Below the pieces are notes generated by a model, which saw nothing but the letters and a program-made list of their open reading frames with translations, was not told where the DNA came from and made no database searches. Position numbers and translations under genes: made by a program. From Neoroseomonas terrae (GTDB taxonomy: Bacteria > Pseudomonadota > Alphaproteobacteria > Acetobacterales > Acetobacteraceae), in assembly GCF_018129025.1 (NCBI RefSeq), contig NZ_JAAEDI010000017.1, forward strand, positions 62,001 to 126,000: a stretch of DNA of 64,000 bases. Direction: 5' to 3'. Positions 1-7,892 of this stretch are shown one piece after another. Position 1 is the first letter of the stretch. Each line of letters starts with the position of its first letter.

Positions 1-135
1 GCCGCCCGGCGGCTCCACCTTGATGACCTCGGCACCGAGATCGGCGAGCAGCCGTGTAGCGAAGGGTGCGGCGATGTAGTGGCCGAGCTCGACGATCTTG
101 AGCCCCGTCAGGGGCAGGCTGGGCGCTTGAGTCAT
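1..135 (-). CDS. CaiB/BaiF (family III) CoA-transferase, N-terminal fragment
   Basis: Only the first 45 codons lie in the window; the gene continues past position 1. The peptide starts [20 protein letters not shown] and continues with [20 protein letters not shown], the standard opening of family III CoA-transferases (the G-x-x-V-x-E-x3 and [12 protein letters not shown] signature). Such enzymes move CoA between carboxylic acids through an aspartyl thioester; that catalytic Asp lies outside the visible part. It is divergent from the amidase genes at 474-2056, so no shared operon is implied. The substrate cannot be judged from the fragment. Confidence 0.85.
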   Translation of the reverse strand, partial: MTQAPSLPLTGLKIVELGHYIAAPFATRLLADLGAEVIKVEPPGG

Positions 136-473
136 GGCTGACCCATACGCCGGATTGCGACGGCGGCAAATCCGCGGGCGCGGGTCGGTCCGCGGCGCCC
201 TCGACCAGCCGCCGGGCACAGCTCGCGCCGCCTTCGGGACGGCAAGCGGCTCGGCCGTTTCGATCACGGCGCCCGCCGTTCGATGGCGCTCACGGCGAGA
301 TCCCGGACGATGGGCTGCATAGGCGGCGCCGACTGCGGCCGGGACGCAGCCACGCGCGGACGGCTGCGCAGCGGATACCCCGCGCCATCACCTCGCCATC
401 TCCGGGGGGCAACTTTCTCCCCGCCCGCTTTTGCGGCAGGTTGGCCGCCGTCAGGAACCAAGGATGCTGGGGC
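136..473. other. Gene-free divergent region
   Basis: This 338-base stretch separates the CoA-transferase (leftward) from the AtzG-like/amidase pair (rightward), so it should hold two promoters. Open frames here have no recognisable protein features. I saw no convincing operator, repeat or RNA structure. Confidence 0.5.
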
Positions 474-659
474 ATGGACGAGGAAAAGGCACTCGCGAGG
501 ACAGCCGGACTGGGAGAAGCGTGGCGCGGTCGCGAGGCCGAGATCGCCGAGGCAGCCGCGCACGCCCGTCGCCTCGCCGGAGCCTTCGCCCATCCGGCCG
601 ATGAGCGGGCCGAGCCCATGCCCGCCTATGCTGTCCCCGCCGCGAAGGCCGCCCGCTGA
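474..659 (+). CDS. Small AtzG-like protein (DUF4089 type), amidase partner
   Basis: A 61-residue helical protein. The pattern of a Trp, a short E/A-rich helix (AEIAEAAAHARRLAGAFA), then an acidic Pro-containing tail (DERAEPMPAYAV) matches the small DUF4089/AtzG proteins that pair with AtzE-type amidases in a GatCA-like complex. The start is chosen at 474 because AAGGA lies nine bases upstream. Its stop overlaps the amidase start (TGATG at 657-661), so the two are translationally coupled. The function is inferred from this pairing and a weak sequence pattern; the protein is too short for certainty. Confidence 0.6.
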   Translation: MDEEKALARTAGLGEAWRGREAEIAEAAAHARRLAGAFAHPADERAEPMPAYAVPAAKAAR

Positions 660-2056
660 TGGACGCTGCCTTGCACGACCTGACCCTCGCCGAGGTTTCC
701 GCCGCCATCGCCCGGCGCCGACTCTCGCCGGTCGACTATCTCGACGCCCTGCACGCACGGTTCGAAGCGCTGGAGCCGCGGCTCAACACCACCATCCTGC
801 CGCTGTGGGAATCGGCGCGGGAAGACGCGAAGAAGGCCGCGCGGCGCATCGCCCGGTCCGGCCCACGCTCGCCGATCGACGGGCTGCCGATCGGGCTGAA
901 GGACATCATCGACCTCGCCGGTCACCCGACGACCTGCCATTCGCGGCATCTGCTGGACAATGCGAAGCAGGCCGACGCGGCGGTGGTCGTGGCGCTGCGC
1001 GCGGCCGGCGCGATCTTCCCGGCGAAGCTCGCGACGCATGAATTCGCGATCGGCGGACCGGCCTTCGACCAGGCCTTCCCCCCGGCCCGCAACCCGTGGA
1101 ACCCGGCGCACCATCCGGGTGGTTCGTCATCCGGTTCGGGATCGATCGTCGGCGCGCAGATCCTGCCGGCGGCGCTCGGCACGGACACGGCAGGCTCGGT
1201 GCGCCACCCGGCAAGCCATTGCGGCATCGTCGGCATGAAGGCGACCTACGGGCTCGTCTCGCGCCGCGGCGTGTTTCCGCTGTCCTATACGCTCGACCAT
1301 GTCGGTCCGATGACGAAGGACGTCGCCTCCAACGCATTGCTGCTCGGCATCATGGCTGGGCACGACCCGGAGGATCCGGGCTCCGCCGTACGCAGGACCG
1401 AACGCTACGGCCGGCACATGAAGAAGGGGCTGAAGGGGCTGACCATCGGCTTCGTGCGGCACTTCCACGAAAGCGACCAGCCCGCCGCGCCCGAGGTGGC
1501 CGCCGCCCTGGACGCCGCCGCGAAGCTGCTGGCGAAGGAAGGGGCGAAGATCAGGACCGTCACCCTGCCTTCGCTGAACGAATTCGCCGGGGTGAACCGC
1601 ACCGTCCTGCTCTCCGAGGCCGCCGCCATCCATGGGCGCTGGCTGCGGGACGCGCCGGAGGGCTATTCCGACCTGACCCGCAAGCGCCTCGCCCCAGGCC
1701 TGTTCATTCGCGCCGAGGACTACGTCCAGGCGCAGCGCCGCCGACGCGAACTGGTCGCGGCTGTGGAGGACGTCTTCGCCGGCGTCGATTTGCTGCTCAC
1801 GGCGTCCTCGATGGACCCGGCCTGCCGCATCGACGATGCGGCCGCCATCGAGATCACCTATCCGCGCCAGGCGCGTACGGGCTTCAACGTCACCGGCCAC
1901 CCCGCCCTGACGCTGATGTGCGGCCTGACGAAGGAGGATCGCCTGCCGCTTTCCCTCCAACTCGTTGGCCGCTTCTTCGATGAGGCGACGATCTATCGCG
2001 CCGCCGCCGCCTATGAGCGCGCCGCGCCCTGGAAGGACATGCGCCCCGCGTTCTGA
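659..2056 (+). CDS. Amidase signature family hydrolase (AtzE/GatA-like)
   Basis: A 465-residue amidase signature enzyme, which hydrolyses a C-N amide bond with a Ser-cisSer-Lys triad. The Lys is in GLPIGLKDIID (about residue 81), the cis-Ser in HHPGGSSSGSGS (about 155) and the nucleophile in LGTDTAGSVRHPASHCG (about 180). The order and spacing are normal and the length fits the family. With the AtzG-like subunit immediately upstream, it resembles 1-carboxybiuret hydrolase-type or other amide hydrolases, but the substrate cannot be read from the sequence. It is probably cytoplasmic; no signal peptide is present. Confidence 0.9.
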   Translation: MDAALHDLTLAEVSAAIARRRLSPVDYLDALHARFEALEPRLNTTILPLWESAREDAKKAARRIARSGPRSPIDGLPIGLKDIIDLAGHPTTCHSRHLLDNAKQADAAVVVALRAAGAIFPAKLATHEFAIGGPAFDQAFPPARNPWNPAHHPGGSSSGSGSIVGAQILPAALGTDTAGSVRHPASHCGIVGMKATYGLVSRRGVFPLSYTLDHVGPMTKDVASNALLLGIMAGHDPEDPGSAVRRTERYGRHMKKGLKGLTIGFVRHFHESDQPAAPEVAAALDAAAKLLAKEGAKIRTVTLPSLNEFAGVNRTVLLSEAAAIHGRWLRDAPEGYSDLTRKRLAPGLFIRAEDYVQAQRRRRELVAAVEDVFAGVDLLLTASSMDPACRIDDAAAIEITYPRQARTGFNVTGHPALTLMCGLTKEDRLPLSLQLVGRFFDEATIYRAAAAYERAAPWKDMRPAF

Positions 2057-2073
2057 CGCGCAGTGCGACCATC

Positions 2074-3645
2074 ATGAGCCCGGACAGCGCCATCCTCAGC
2101 CAAGCCGAACAGCCCGCGGGCCTTTCCTCGCCTTCGCCGCGCCTGCGGCGGCTGCTGCGCAGCGGGGCGGTGCCCGTCGTGCTGCTCCTCGCCGCGGCGC
2201 TGCTGCGCGCCTTCGCCTTCGTCCCCGCGGTGATCGACACCGACGAGGGCCTGTACATGGTGCAGGCGCGCGAATGGCTGAACGGCAACTGGCCGCTCGT
2301 GGGTGTGTGGGACATGCACCCGGTCGGCGCCCCGGCGCTGTTCGCCGGCATTATGTGGCTGTTCGGCGAGGCGGTCTGGGTGCCGCGCATGCTGGGCCTC
2401 GTGAGCACCTGGCTCACGGCCTGGGCGCTGTTCGCGATCGTGCGCTTCGCGACCGCGCCGCCGGCGCTGGGGCTGGCGGCGGGGCTGCTCTACCTCGCCC
2501 ACACCACGCTGCTCGGCGGGTTGGCCACGAATACCGAGATCCTGTTCGCGCCGCTCGTCGCGTGGTCGATGGCGCTCGCGCTGCGGGCGGTGCGCCGGGC
2601 CCTCGAACACGACGAGGCGCCGCCCTTCTTCAAGATCCTCGCCATGGGGCTGATGATCGGCGGTGCGCTGTCGATCAAGCCGGTCTCGGTCTTCGAGGGC
2701 TGCCTCGCCTGGGCCCTGCTGGTCGGCCCGGCCTTCCTGCGCGGGCTGCTCTCCTGGCGCCGGGTGCTCGTCTACGCGCTGTCCTACGCGGTGCTCTGCG
2801 CCACGCCGACGCTGGTACTCGGCCTCGCCTATCTGGCGCGCGGCGAGCTCGCCGCCTTCATCACCGGCACCTTCATCGCGCCGCTCCGCTATGCCGGGGA
2901 AGGCGTCGGGTTCATGGATGCCGCCCGCTACACGCTGATCGTCGTGATGATCCTGCTCTGGACCTTCGCGCTGGTGCCGCCGGCGCTGATCCGGGCGCGG
3001 GTGAAGCGTGGGCCGGTCGCGCTGCTGCGCTGGGTCGCCGTCGCCTGGTTCATTGCCGCCACCGGGGCGGTGGTCATGCCGGGCATGTACTACCAGCATT
3101 ATTTCCTGATCTGGCTGCCGCCGCTCAGCCTGCTGGCGGCGCTAGGCGCGCGGCGGCTGGCGCGGGCGGCCCGGCCGGGGTTGGTCGTCTCCGCCTTCGC
3201 GCTGCTGGTGGGGGGCGTCGCGGTCGATGCGTGGCGATCGTCCACCGTGCCGATGCTCTACGCCGCCGTCGGCCTGGGCGGGCCGGATCCGGTCCGCGAA
3301 GTGGCAGCCGCCATCCGGCGCGAAATCGAGCCGGGCGACCCCGTCTGGGTCGTGAACTACCACCCGGCCCTGTATGTGCTGTCGAAGGCAGGGCTGGCGA
3401 CGCGCTATGCCTTCCCGGGCCAGCTCGTCGGTCCCTATTGGCGGGTGACGGGCATCGACCCGAATGAGGAAGTGGAACGCATCCTCGCCAGCAACCCGCA
3501 GGTGATCGTCGTCGACCGCGGCTGGTGGCCGCGCGTGCGCCCACGCATCGCGACGATGATCGAGGAGGCGCTGGCCGATCGCTACGACCTCGCCTCGGTC
3601 GTCTATGAGGATCGCGGGCCGGTCGAGGTCTGGCGGCTGCGCTGA
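2074..3645 (+). CDS. GT39-type membrane glycosyltransferase (ArnT/PMT-like)
   Basis: A 523-residue integral membrane protein with roughly ten hydrophobic segments. After the first membrane helix comes VIDTDEGLYMVQAREWLNG, the acidic D-x-D/E loop typical of polyprenyl-phosphate-sugar-dependent transferases (GT39/GT83, ArnT-like). The C-terminal 110 residues form a soluble, presumably periplasmic domain. It would transfer a sugar from a lipid carrier to lipid, glycan or protein on the periplasmic face; the acceptor is unknown. It starts 17 bases after the amidase stop. The link to that pair may be only transcriptional. Confidence 0.8.
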   Translation: MSPDSAILSQAEQPAGLSSPSPRLRRLLRSGAVPVVLLLAAALLRAFAFVPAVIDTDEGLYMVQAREWLNGNWPLVGVWDMHPVGAPALFAGIMWLFGEAVWVPRMLGLVSTWLTAWALFAIVRFATAPPALGLAAGLLYLAHTTLLGGLATNTEILFAPLVAWSMALALRAVRRALEHDEAPPFFKILAMGLMIGGALSIKPVSVFEGCLAWALLVGPAFLRGLLSWRRVLVYALSYAVLCATPTLVLGLAYLARGELAAFITGTFIAPLRYAGEGVGFMDAARYTLIVVMILLWTFALVPPALIRARVKRGPVALLRWVAVAWFIAATGAVVMPGMYYQHYFLIWLPPLSLLAALGARRLARAARPGLVVSAFALLVGGVAVDAWRSSTVPMLYAAVGLGGPDPVREVAAAIRREIEPGDPVWVVNYHPALYVLSKAGLATRYAFPGQLVGPYWRVTGIDPNEEVERILASNPQVIVVDRGWWPRVRPRIATMIEEALADRYDLASVVYEDRGPVEVWRLR

Positions 3646-3655
3646 GCCCCGCGCG

Positions 3656-4786
3656 TCAGGCCGGCCGATCGGCCATCGCCACCGCCAGCGACGTCACCGA
3701 CAGTGCCAGCCCCGCTGCGAAAATCGCGGCATGGCTGTCACCCGTCGCGCCGAACAGCGCGGCCATGGCAAAGCCGGTGACCGCCTGCGCCACGGCGAAC
3801 GCCGCCGTGACGCGCACCCACACCACGGCGGCCTCCACCCCGGCACGTTCCCGCGCCGTTGCCAGCGCGACCGCCGTGACGCCGACCGCCGCGACTCCCG
3901 ACAGCAGCCCGGACGCGACCAGCCAGTGAATACCCGGCAGTAGCGCCGCGCCGAGTGCCGCAACCTGAACCGACAACGCCACCACCATGGCCCGCCGCCC
4001 GCCAAGCCGGTCCGCCAGCGCCCCACCCGTCAGGCTGCCCGACACCGCACCGAGGCCGAACACCACCCACATCAGCCCACCTGCCCGCACGCCGAGCCCG
4101 TGGCCACGCGCCGCGAGGTCTGCAAGGTAGACCATCGGCGGTACCAACCCTGCTCCCGACAGGCCGTAGGACAGGACCAGCAGCCCGACCGGCGGCAGCG
4201 CGCCCGGAGAACGCTTCGCCTCGGCGGGTGGCGGGACAGGCCAGAAGCGCCGCGCCGCCAGCCACAGCAGCAGCGTTGCGCCGGACAACCCCAGCCAGGC
4301 CGCCGGCACGCCGTGCCCGACCAGCGCCGGCACCAGCAGCGCACCGAGCGTCACGCCGGACCCGACCCCGAGCAGCACCACGCCGCCCGCCACGCCGCGC
4401 CGCTGCGGCGCGACCACGGCCTGCACCGCCGGCCCCGTCAGCCCCATCAGCACGCCGCCCGCCACCCCGGCCAGGCAGCGCCAGAACCCCAGCCACGCCA
4501 ACCCGCCCTGCCAGGCGCAGCAGGCCGCGGCGAGTGCCGCCAGCATCATGCCCGCATCCAGGGCGCGCGGGATCGACAGGGCCCGCGCAACCCGCGGTGC
4601 CGACAACGCCCCGACCAGGTAGCCAGTCAGGTTGATCGCGCCCAGCAGGCCGGCGCCGGCGCCGTCGACCCAGCCCGCCGCGACCATGGCCGGGAACAGC
4701 GGGACATAGGCGAAGCGGGCAAGACCGATACCGGAACAGGTCGCCGCCGCGCCGGCCAGTGCAGGGGCAAGGAGAGGACGGGTCAC
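3656..4786 (-). CDS. MFS transporter, YbfB/YjiJ family
   Basis: A 376-residue membrane protein with about twelve hydrophobic segments. The opening SGIGLARFAYVPLFPAMV followed by a Gly-rich second helix (LLGAINLTGYLVGAL) is diagnostic of the YbfB/YjiJ (UPF0226) branch of the major facilitator superfamily. The cargo is unknown for the family. The start used is GTG at 4786; there is no clear ribosome-binding site. It converges on the glycosyltransferase with only ten bases between the stops. The region upstream is filled with repeats. Confidence 0.8.
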   Translation of the reverse strand: MTRPLLAPALAGAAATCSGIGLARFAYVPLFPAMVAAGWVDGAGAGLLGAINLTGYLVGALSAPRVARALSIPRALDAGMMLAALAAACCAWQGGLAWLGFWRCLAGVAGGVLMGLTGPAVQAVVAPQRRGVAGGVVLLGVGSGVTLGALLVPALVGHGVPAAWLGLSGATLLLWLAARRFWPVPPPAEAKRSPGALPPVGLLVLSYGLSGAGLVPPMVYLADLAARGHGLGVRAGGLMWVVFGLGAVSGSLTGGALADRLGGRRAMVVALSVQVAALGAALLPGIHWLVASGLLSGVAAVGVTAVALATARERAGVEAAVVWVRVTAAFAVAQAVTGFAMAALFGATGDSHAAIFAAGLALSVTSLAVAMADRPA

Positions 4787-5284
4787 CGGAGGGCGCGGCA
4801 GGTGGGGCCTTGCCGCACCCCCTCAAAGGCCGGAGGGGAGCAGCCTCTCCAAACCGGCCCGCCAACGGGTGCCCCTGGTGCCGGGAGCATCTGGGCCGCA
4901 AGCGGTTCGTGCCGGGGGATCAGGAAGGGGCTCTGCCCCTTCCCGAACCCTATCCCGGCAAAGGCCGAAGGGCCTTTGCAAACCTCGGCCCGGCGCTGCG
5001 CGCGCAGGGTCGGGACATGGTCGTCACGCGGTTCTGCGCACGAACGGGTTCTGAGATCGGGAGAACTGGTTTTCGCGCCGGGTGCCAGATCATGGCGGTC
5101 CAGGCCATCCATGGCCTGGCGGGGTGAGGTTCGGACAGCGGCGGCGCCCCTCTCCGATCTTACCGTCGAGCAAAGGGGGCAACGCCCCGCCCACGGCGAC
5201 AGCAGTATCGGCGTAACCGGGGCTGCGGCGAGGAGAGGTCCGGGGAGCGGCAAAGCCCCTCTCCCATTCAACGCCGCCCGGTGC
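4787..5284. other. Gene-free region filled with repeat elements
   Basis: No supported gene. A full-length dispersed repeat occupies about 4917-5158. Degenerate relatives flank it: a GAGGGGAGCAGCCTCTCC stem near 4834 and GC-rich hairpins with arms such as GGGGC/GCCCC at about 5165-5275. Open frames here are translations of the repeat and should not be called as genes. Confidence 0.6.
4917..5158 (+). repeat. Full-length copy A of a dispersed structured intergenic repeat
   Basis: About 240 bases that match, in reverse orientation, 53692-53927. Order: a 9-bp hairpin (4923-4943, arms GGAAGGGGC/GCCCCTTCC, loop TCT), a second 9-bp hairpin (4958-4979, arms GCAAAGGCC/GGCCTTTGC, loop GAAG), a diverged middle (about 4990-5090), a near-palindrome reading CCAGGCCATCCATGGCCTGG (5100-5119), then GAGGTTCGG and a GC-rich terminal inverted repeat that is damaged in this copy. 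The first half alone recurs at five other places in the window. There is no coding capacity for a transposase. Confidence 0.85.
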
Positions 5285-5593
5285 TCACGGCGGTGCCTGT
5301 GCCGCGCGGATCGCCCGCCGCAGCTTGGCGACGCCGGTGCGGGGGTGGCCGGTTTCGCACAGCCGCAGCCCATCCTCCACCAGCCGACGGACCGTGTCTT
5401 CGCGGGCGCCCGGGAGTGCGACCAGTCGGTCGGCGAGTTCGGTGCAGTACTCGCGGCTGTCGGTCGTGACGCGCGGCATCGGCTCCCCGCCGGCCACGAA
5501 ATCGGGCGCGGCGAAGAAAAGGACCAGGGGCAGGACGGCACGCATCGCGGCCACCATGAGCGGGCGGGGCTGGCGGCCCGGTGGCCGCGGCAT
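5285..5593 (-). CDS. Small exported protein of unknown function
   Basis: A 102-residue protein. After an Arg/Pro-rich start a hydrophobic segment (AMRAVLPLVLFFAAPDFVAGG) looks like a signal peptide. The mature part has two Cys (REYCTELAD and GLRLCETGH) and is otherwise helical, ending KLRRAIRAAQAPP. The start at 5593 is favoured by GAGG five bases upstream; 5557 or 5545 would also keep the signal peptide. It lies 19 bases downstream of the sensor kinase on the same strand and is probably the last gene of that operon. I do not recognise the family; a periplasmic role related to the kinase is speculation. Confidence 0.6.
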   Translation of the reverse strand: MPRPPGRQPRPLMVAAMRAVLPLVLFFAAPDFVAGGEPMPRVTTDSREYCTELADRLVALPGAREDTVRRLVEDGLRLCETGHPRTGVAKLRRAIRAAQAPP

Positions 5594-5612
5594 GAAGCCT
5601 CGTTCATCGGCC

Positions 5613-7055
5613 TCATGCCCGCCCCAGCCGGATGACGGCAAGCAGGCCCGGCGGCGTATCGCCCGGCGATGCATCCTCCAGTTCCAGCTCACCGCCGTGG
5701 AGATGCGCGACCGCCAGCACCAGCGAGAGGCCGAGCCCCGAGCCGGGCGTCGCACGGGAAGCATCGGCGCGGAAGAAGCGCTCCCCCGCGCGGGCGCGGT
5801 CCTCAGGCGGCAGGCCGGGACCAGTGTCGGCGACGGCGATCTCGATGCCGTCCCGGATGCGGGATTGCGCGGATAGGCGCACGGTGCCGCCCGCCGGGGT
5901 AAACTTCAGCGCATTGTCCAGCAGGTTACCTACGGCCTGTGCCAGCAGGTCCCGGTCGCCGACCAGTTCCAGCCGTTCGGGCAGATCGGTCTCGATCGAC
6001 TGGCCCCGGCTTTCGGCCACGGCGCCGTAGAATTCCGCGACATCGGCAAGGACCGGCACCAGGTCGATCGGTGCGAAGGCGGCGCGCCGCGCGCCGGCCT
6101 CGGCTTCGGCAATGCGCAGCAGGGCTTCGAAGACGCGAGTGATGTTGTCGAGGTCGGTGATGCCCTGCTCCATCGCCGCGCGCAGCGCGTCCGCATCACT
6201 GGCATCGGCCAGCGCTTCCTCGAGCTTCGCGCGGGCGCGGGCGATCGGCGTGCGCAGATCGTGCGCGATGGAATCGGATACGCCACGGATGCCGGCCATC
6301 AGCCAGTCGATGCGGTCGAGCATCGCGTTCATGCTCTCGCCCAGCCGGTCGAACTCGTCCTCCCGCCCCGAGGAAGGCACCCGCCGGGAAAGGTCGCCGG
6401 CGGCGATCGCCTGCGCGGTCTGGGAAGCAGGGCGCAGCCGGTGCTCCAGCGCGCGACGCAGCACGGCCGCGCCGATCAGCGCGAAGATGCCGGCGGCGGC
6501 GGCCGACCAGGCGATACCCTCCGCGAGCAATTCGCGCAGGCGCTGCTTCTCGTTGACGTCGCGGCCGATCAGCACGCGATAGCCATCGAGGTCGATGGTG
6601 TAGGTGCGCGCCTCGACCTGCGATCCTTCGCGCGCCACCAGGGCGACCGCCCAGGTGCCATCGCCTTCGGCCTCGACGGGCCAGCGGTCGAGATTACCGG
6701 CAAGGCGCCGGCCATCGGCGGCGATCATCAGGTAGATGGCATGGTTCTCGACATCGGCAGCGAGGCGTTCGGCGATGGCCTCGACGACCGCGGCGGGCCC
6801 GGCCTCCCGCGAGCGTTCCACGAGACCATAGGCATCCGTGCGCAGCGCGGCATCGGTCTGGCGGTCGAGCGAGCCGGCGGTCGCGAACCACAGCACCAGT
6901 GCGAACAGCACGGCCGATGCGCTGAACACCCCGGCGAACAACAGCGCGAAGCGGAAAGATGCGCTGCGCACGAAGCGCAGCAGCGGGTCCCAGGCGTGGG
7001 GGATGGGTTCGGGGACGGGACGGCCGTAGGGGCGGCCCCCGCCCGACCACCGCAT
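5613..7055 (-). CDS. Membrane sensor histidine kinase (EnvZ/OmpB-like architecture)
   Basis: A 480-residue kinase. TM1 (FRFALLFAGVFSASAVLFAL) and TM2 (IAWSAAAAGIFALIGAAVL) enclose a periplasmic domain of about 120 residues. A HAMP segment follows, then the H-box SIAHDLRTPIARARAKLEEA with the phospho-accepting His, the N-box LLDNALKF, the G1 motif VADTGPGLP and GSGLGLSLV. The start at 7055 fits because AAGGGA lies upstream; longer open frame beyond it overlaps the regulator gene and is not credible. It is the partner of the regulator at 7202-7882, separated by 146 bases that contain a perfect palindrome. Confidence 0.93.
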   Translation of the reverse strand: MRWSGGGRPYGRPVPEPIPHAWDPLLRFVRSASFRFALLFAGVFSASAVLFALVLWFATAGSLDRQTDAALRTDAYGLVERSREAGPAAVVEAIAERLAADVENHAIYLMIAADGRRLAGNLDRWPVEAEGDGTWAVALVAREGSQVEARTYTIDLDGYRVLIGRDVNEKQRLRELLAEGIAWSAAAAGIFALIGAAVLRRALEHRLRPASQTAQAIAAGDLSRRVPSSGREDEFDRLGESMNAMLDRIDWLMAGIRGVSDSIAHDLRTPIARARAKLEEALADASDADALRAAMEQGITDLDNITRVFEALLRIAEAEAGARRAAFAPIDLVPVLADVAEFYGAVAESRGQSIETDLPERLELVGDRDLLAQAVGNLLDNALKFTPAGGTVRLSAQSRIRDGIEIAVADTGPGLPPEDRARAGERFFRADASRATPGSGLGLSLVLAVAHLHGGELELEDASPGDTPPGLLAVIRLGRA

Positions 7056-7071
7056 CGTCAGAGTCCCTTCG

Positions 7072-7095
7072 GAAACGCGCCTGCAGGCGCGTTTC
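7072..7095. repeat. 24-bp perfect palindrome in the regulator-kinase spacer
   Basis: Positions 7072-7083 are the exact reverse complement of 7084-7095 (half-site GAAACGCGCCTG). It lies between the regulator stop (7202) and the kinase start (7055), 17 bases upstream of the kinase start codon and next to its ribosome-binding site. It could be an RNA hairpin lowering kinase translation relative to the regulator, or a DNA operator. No poly-T tract follows, so it is not a standard terminator. Confidence 0.7.
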
Positions 7096-7201
7096 GGCGT
7101 CCGGCACCGGCCCGTTCCCCTGCCCGGCCACCCGCGTCCGTTTCCGGGGATGGGTGGCGGGGCGGGAGTGCGGGCCGATGCCGGACCTGCCAGGCGGACA
7201 T

Positions 7202-7882
7202 TCAGGCCTCGGCGCGGATCATGTAGCCGGCGTTGCGCACGGTATGGATCAGCGGCTTGTCGAAGCCCTTGTCGACCTTCTGGCGCAGCCGGCTGACATG
7301 CACGTCGATGACGTTGGTCTGCGGGTCGAAGTGGTAGTCCCACACCTTCTCGAGCAGCATGGTGCGCGTCACCACCTGCCCGGCGTGGCGGAGCAGGTGT
7401 TCCAGCAGCCGGAACTCGCGGGGCTGGATCTCAATGCGTTTGCCCCCGCGTGTGACGGTGCGGGAAAGCAGATCCATCTCGAGATCGGCGATCTTCAGCC
7501 GCGTCGCCGGCGCGTCGACGGAGGGGCGACGGGCCAGCGCCTCGACGCGGGCCAGCAGCTCGGCGAAGGCGAAGGGCTTGACGAGGTAGTCGTCGCCGCC
7601 CGCCTTCAGCCCCTTCACCCGCTCATCGACCGCCGACAGCGCAGAGAGGAACAGCACCGGCGTGCGGTTGCCCTGGGCGCGCAGCGTCTCGACCAGACGC
7701 ACCCCATCGACACCGCCCGGCAGCATCCGGTCAAGCACGAGGATGTCGAACTGCTCCGACGCGGCGAGGAACAACCCGTCCCGACCGTTGCCCGCGTGTT
7801 CGACCACGTGGCCGGTTTCCTGGAGGCCCTTGCGCACGAAGCGCGCGACCTCCGCATCGTCCTCGACCAGCAGGATGCGCAT
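7202..7882 (-). CDS. OmpR-family response regulator
   Basis: A 226-residue two-domain regulator. The receiver domain has the acidic pair VEDD (7-9), phospho-acceptor D51 in DILVLDRMLPGG and the conserved Lys in DYLVKPFAF. The C-terminal winged-helix domain (about 125-226) carries PREFRLLEHLLRHAGQVVTR and VDVHVSRLRQKVDKG-type recognition segments, ending HTVRNAGYMIRAEA. It should bind DNA after phosphorylation by the adjacent kinase. It follows the protease gene by ten bases, which suggests an envelope-stress operon; the regulon itself is not visible. Confidence 0.95.
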   Translation of the reverse strand: MRILLVEDDAEVARFVRKGLQETGHVVEHAGNGRDGLFLAASEQFDILVLDRMLPGGVDGVRLVETLRAQGNRTPVLFLSALSAVDERVKGLKAGGDDYLVKPFAFAELLARVEALARRPSVDAPATRLKIADLEMDLLSRTVTRGGKRIEIQPREFRLLEHLLRHAGQVVTRTMLLEKVWDYHFDPQTNVIDVHVSRLRQKVDKGFDKPLIHTVRNAGYMIRAEA

Positions 7883-7892
7883 GTGTGTCGTC

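Noticed and set aside
4787..5284. Small open frames with peptides such as KGLCPFPNP and AKAEGPLQT
   Set aside because: The same peptides recur at the other repeat loci because they are translations of the repeat. They are not genes.
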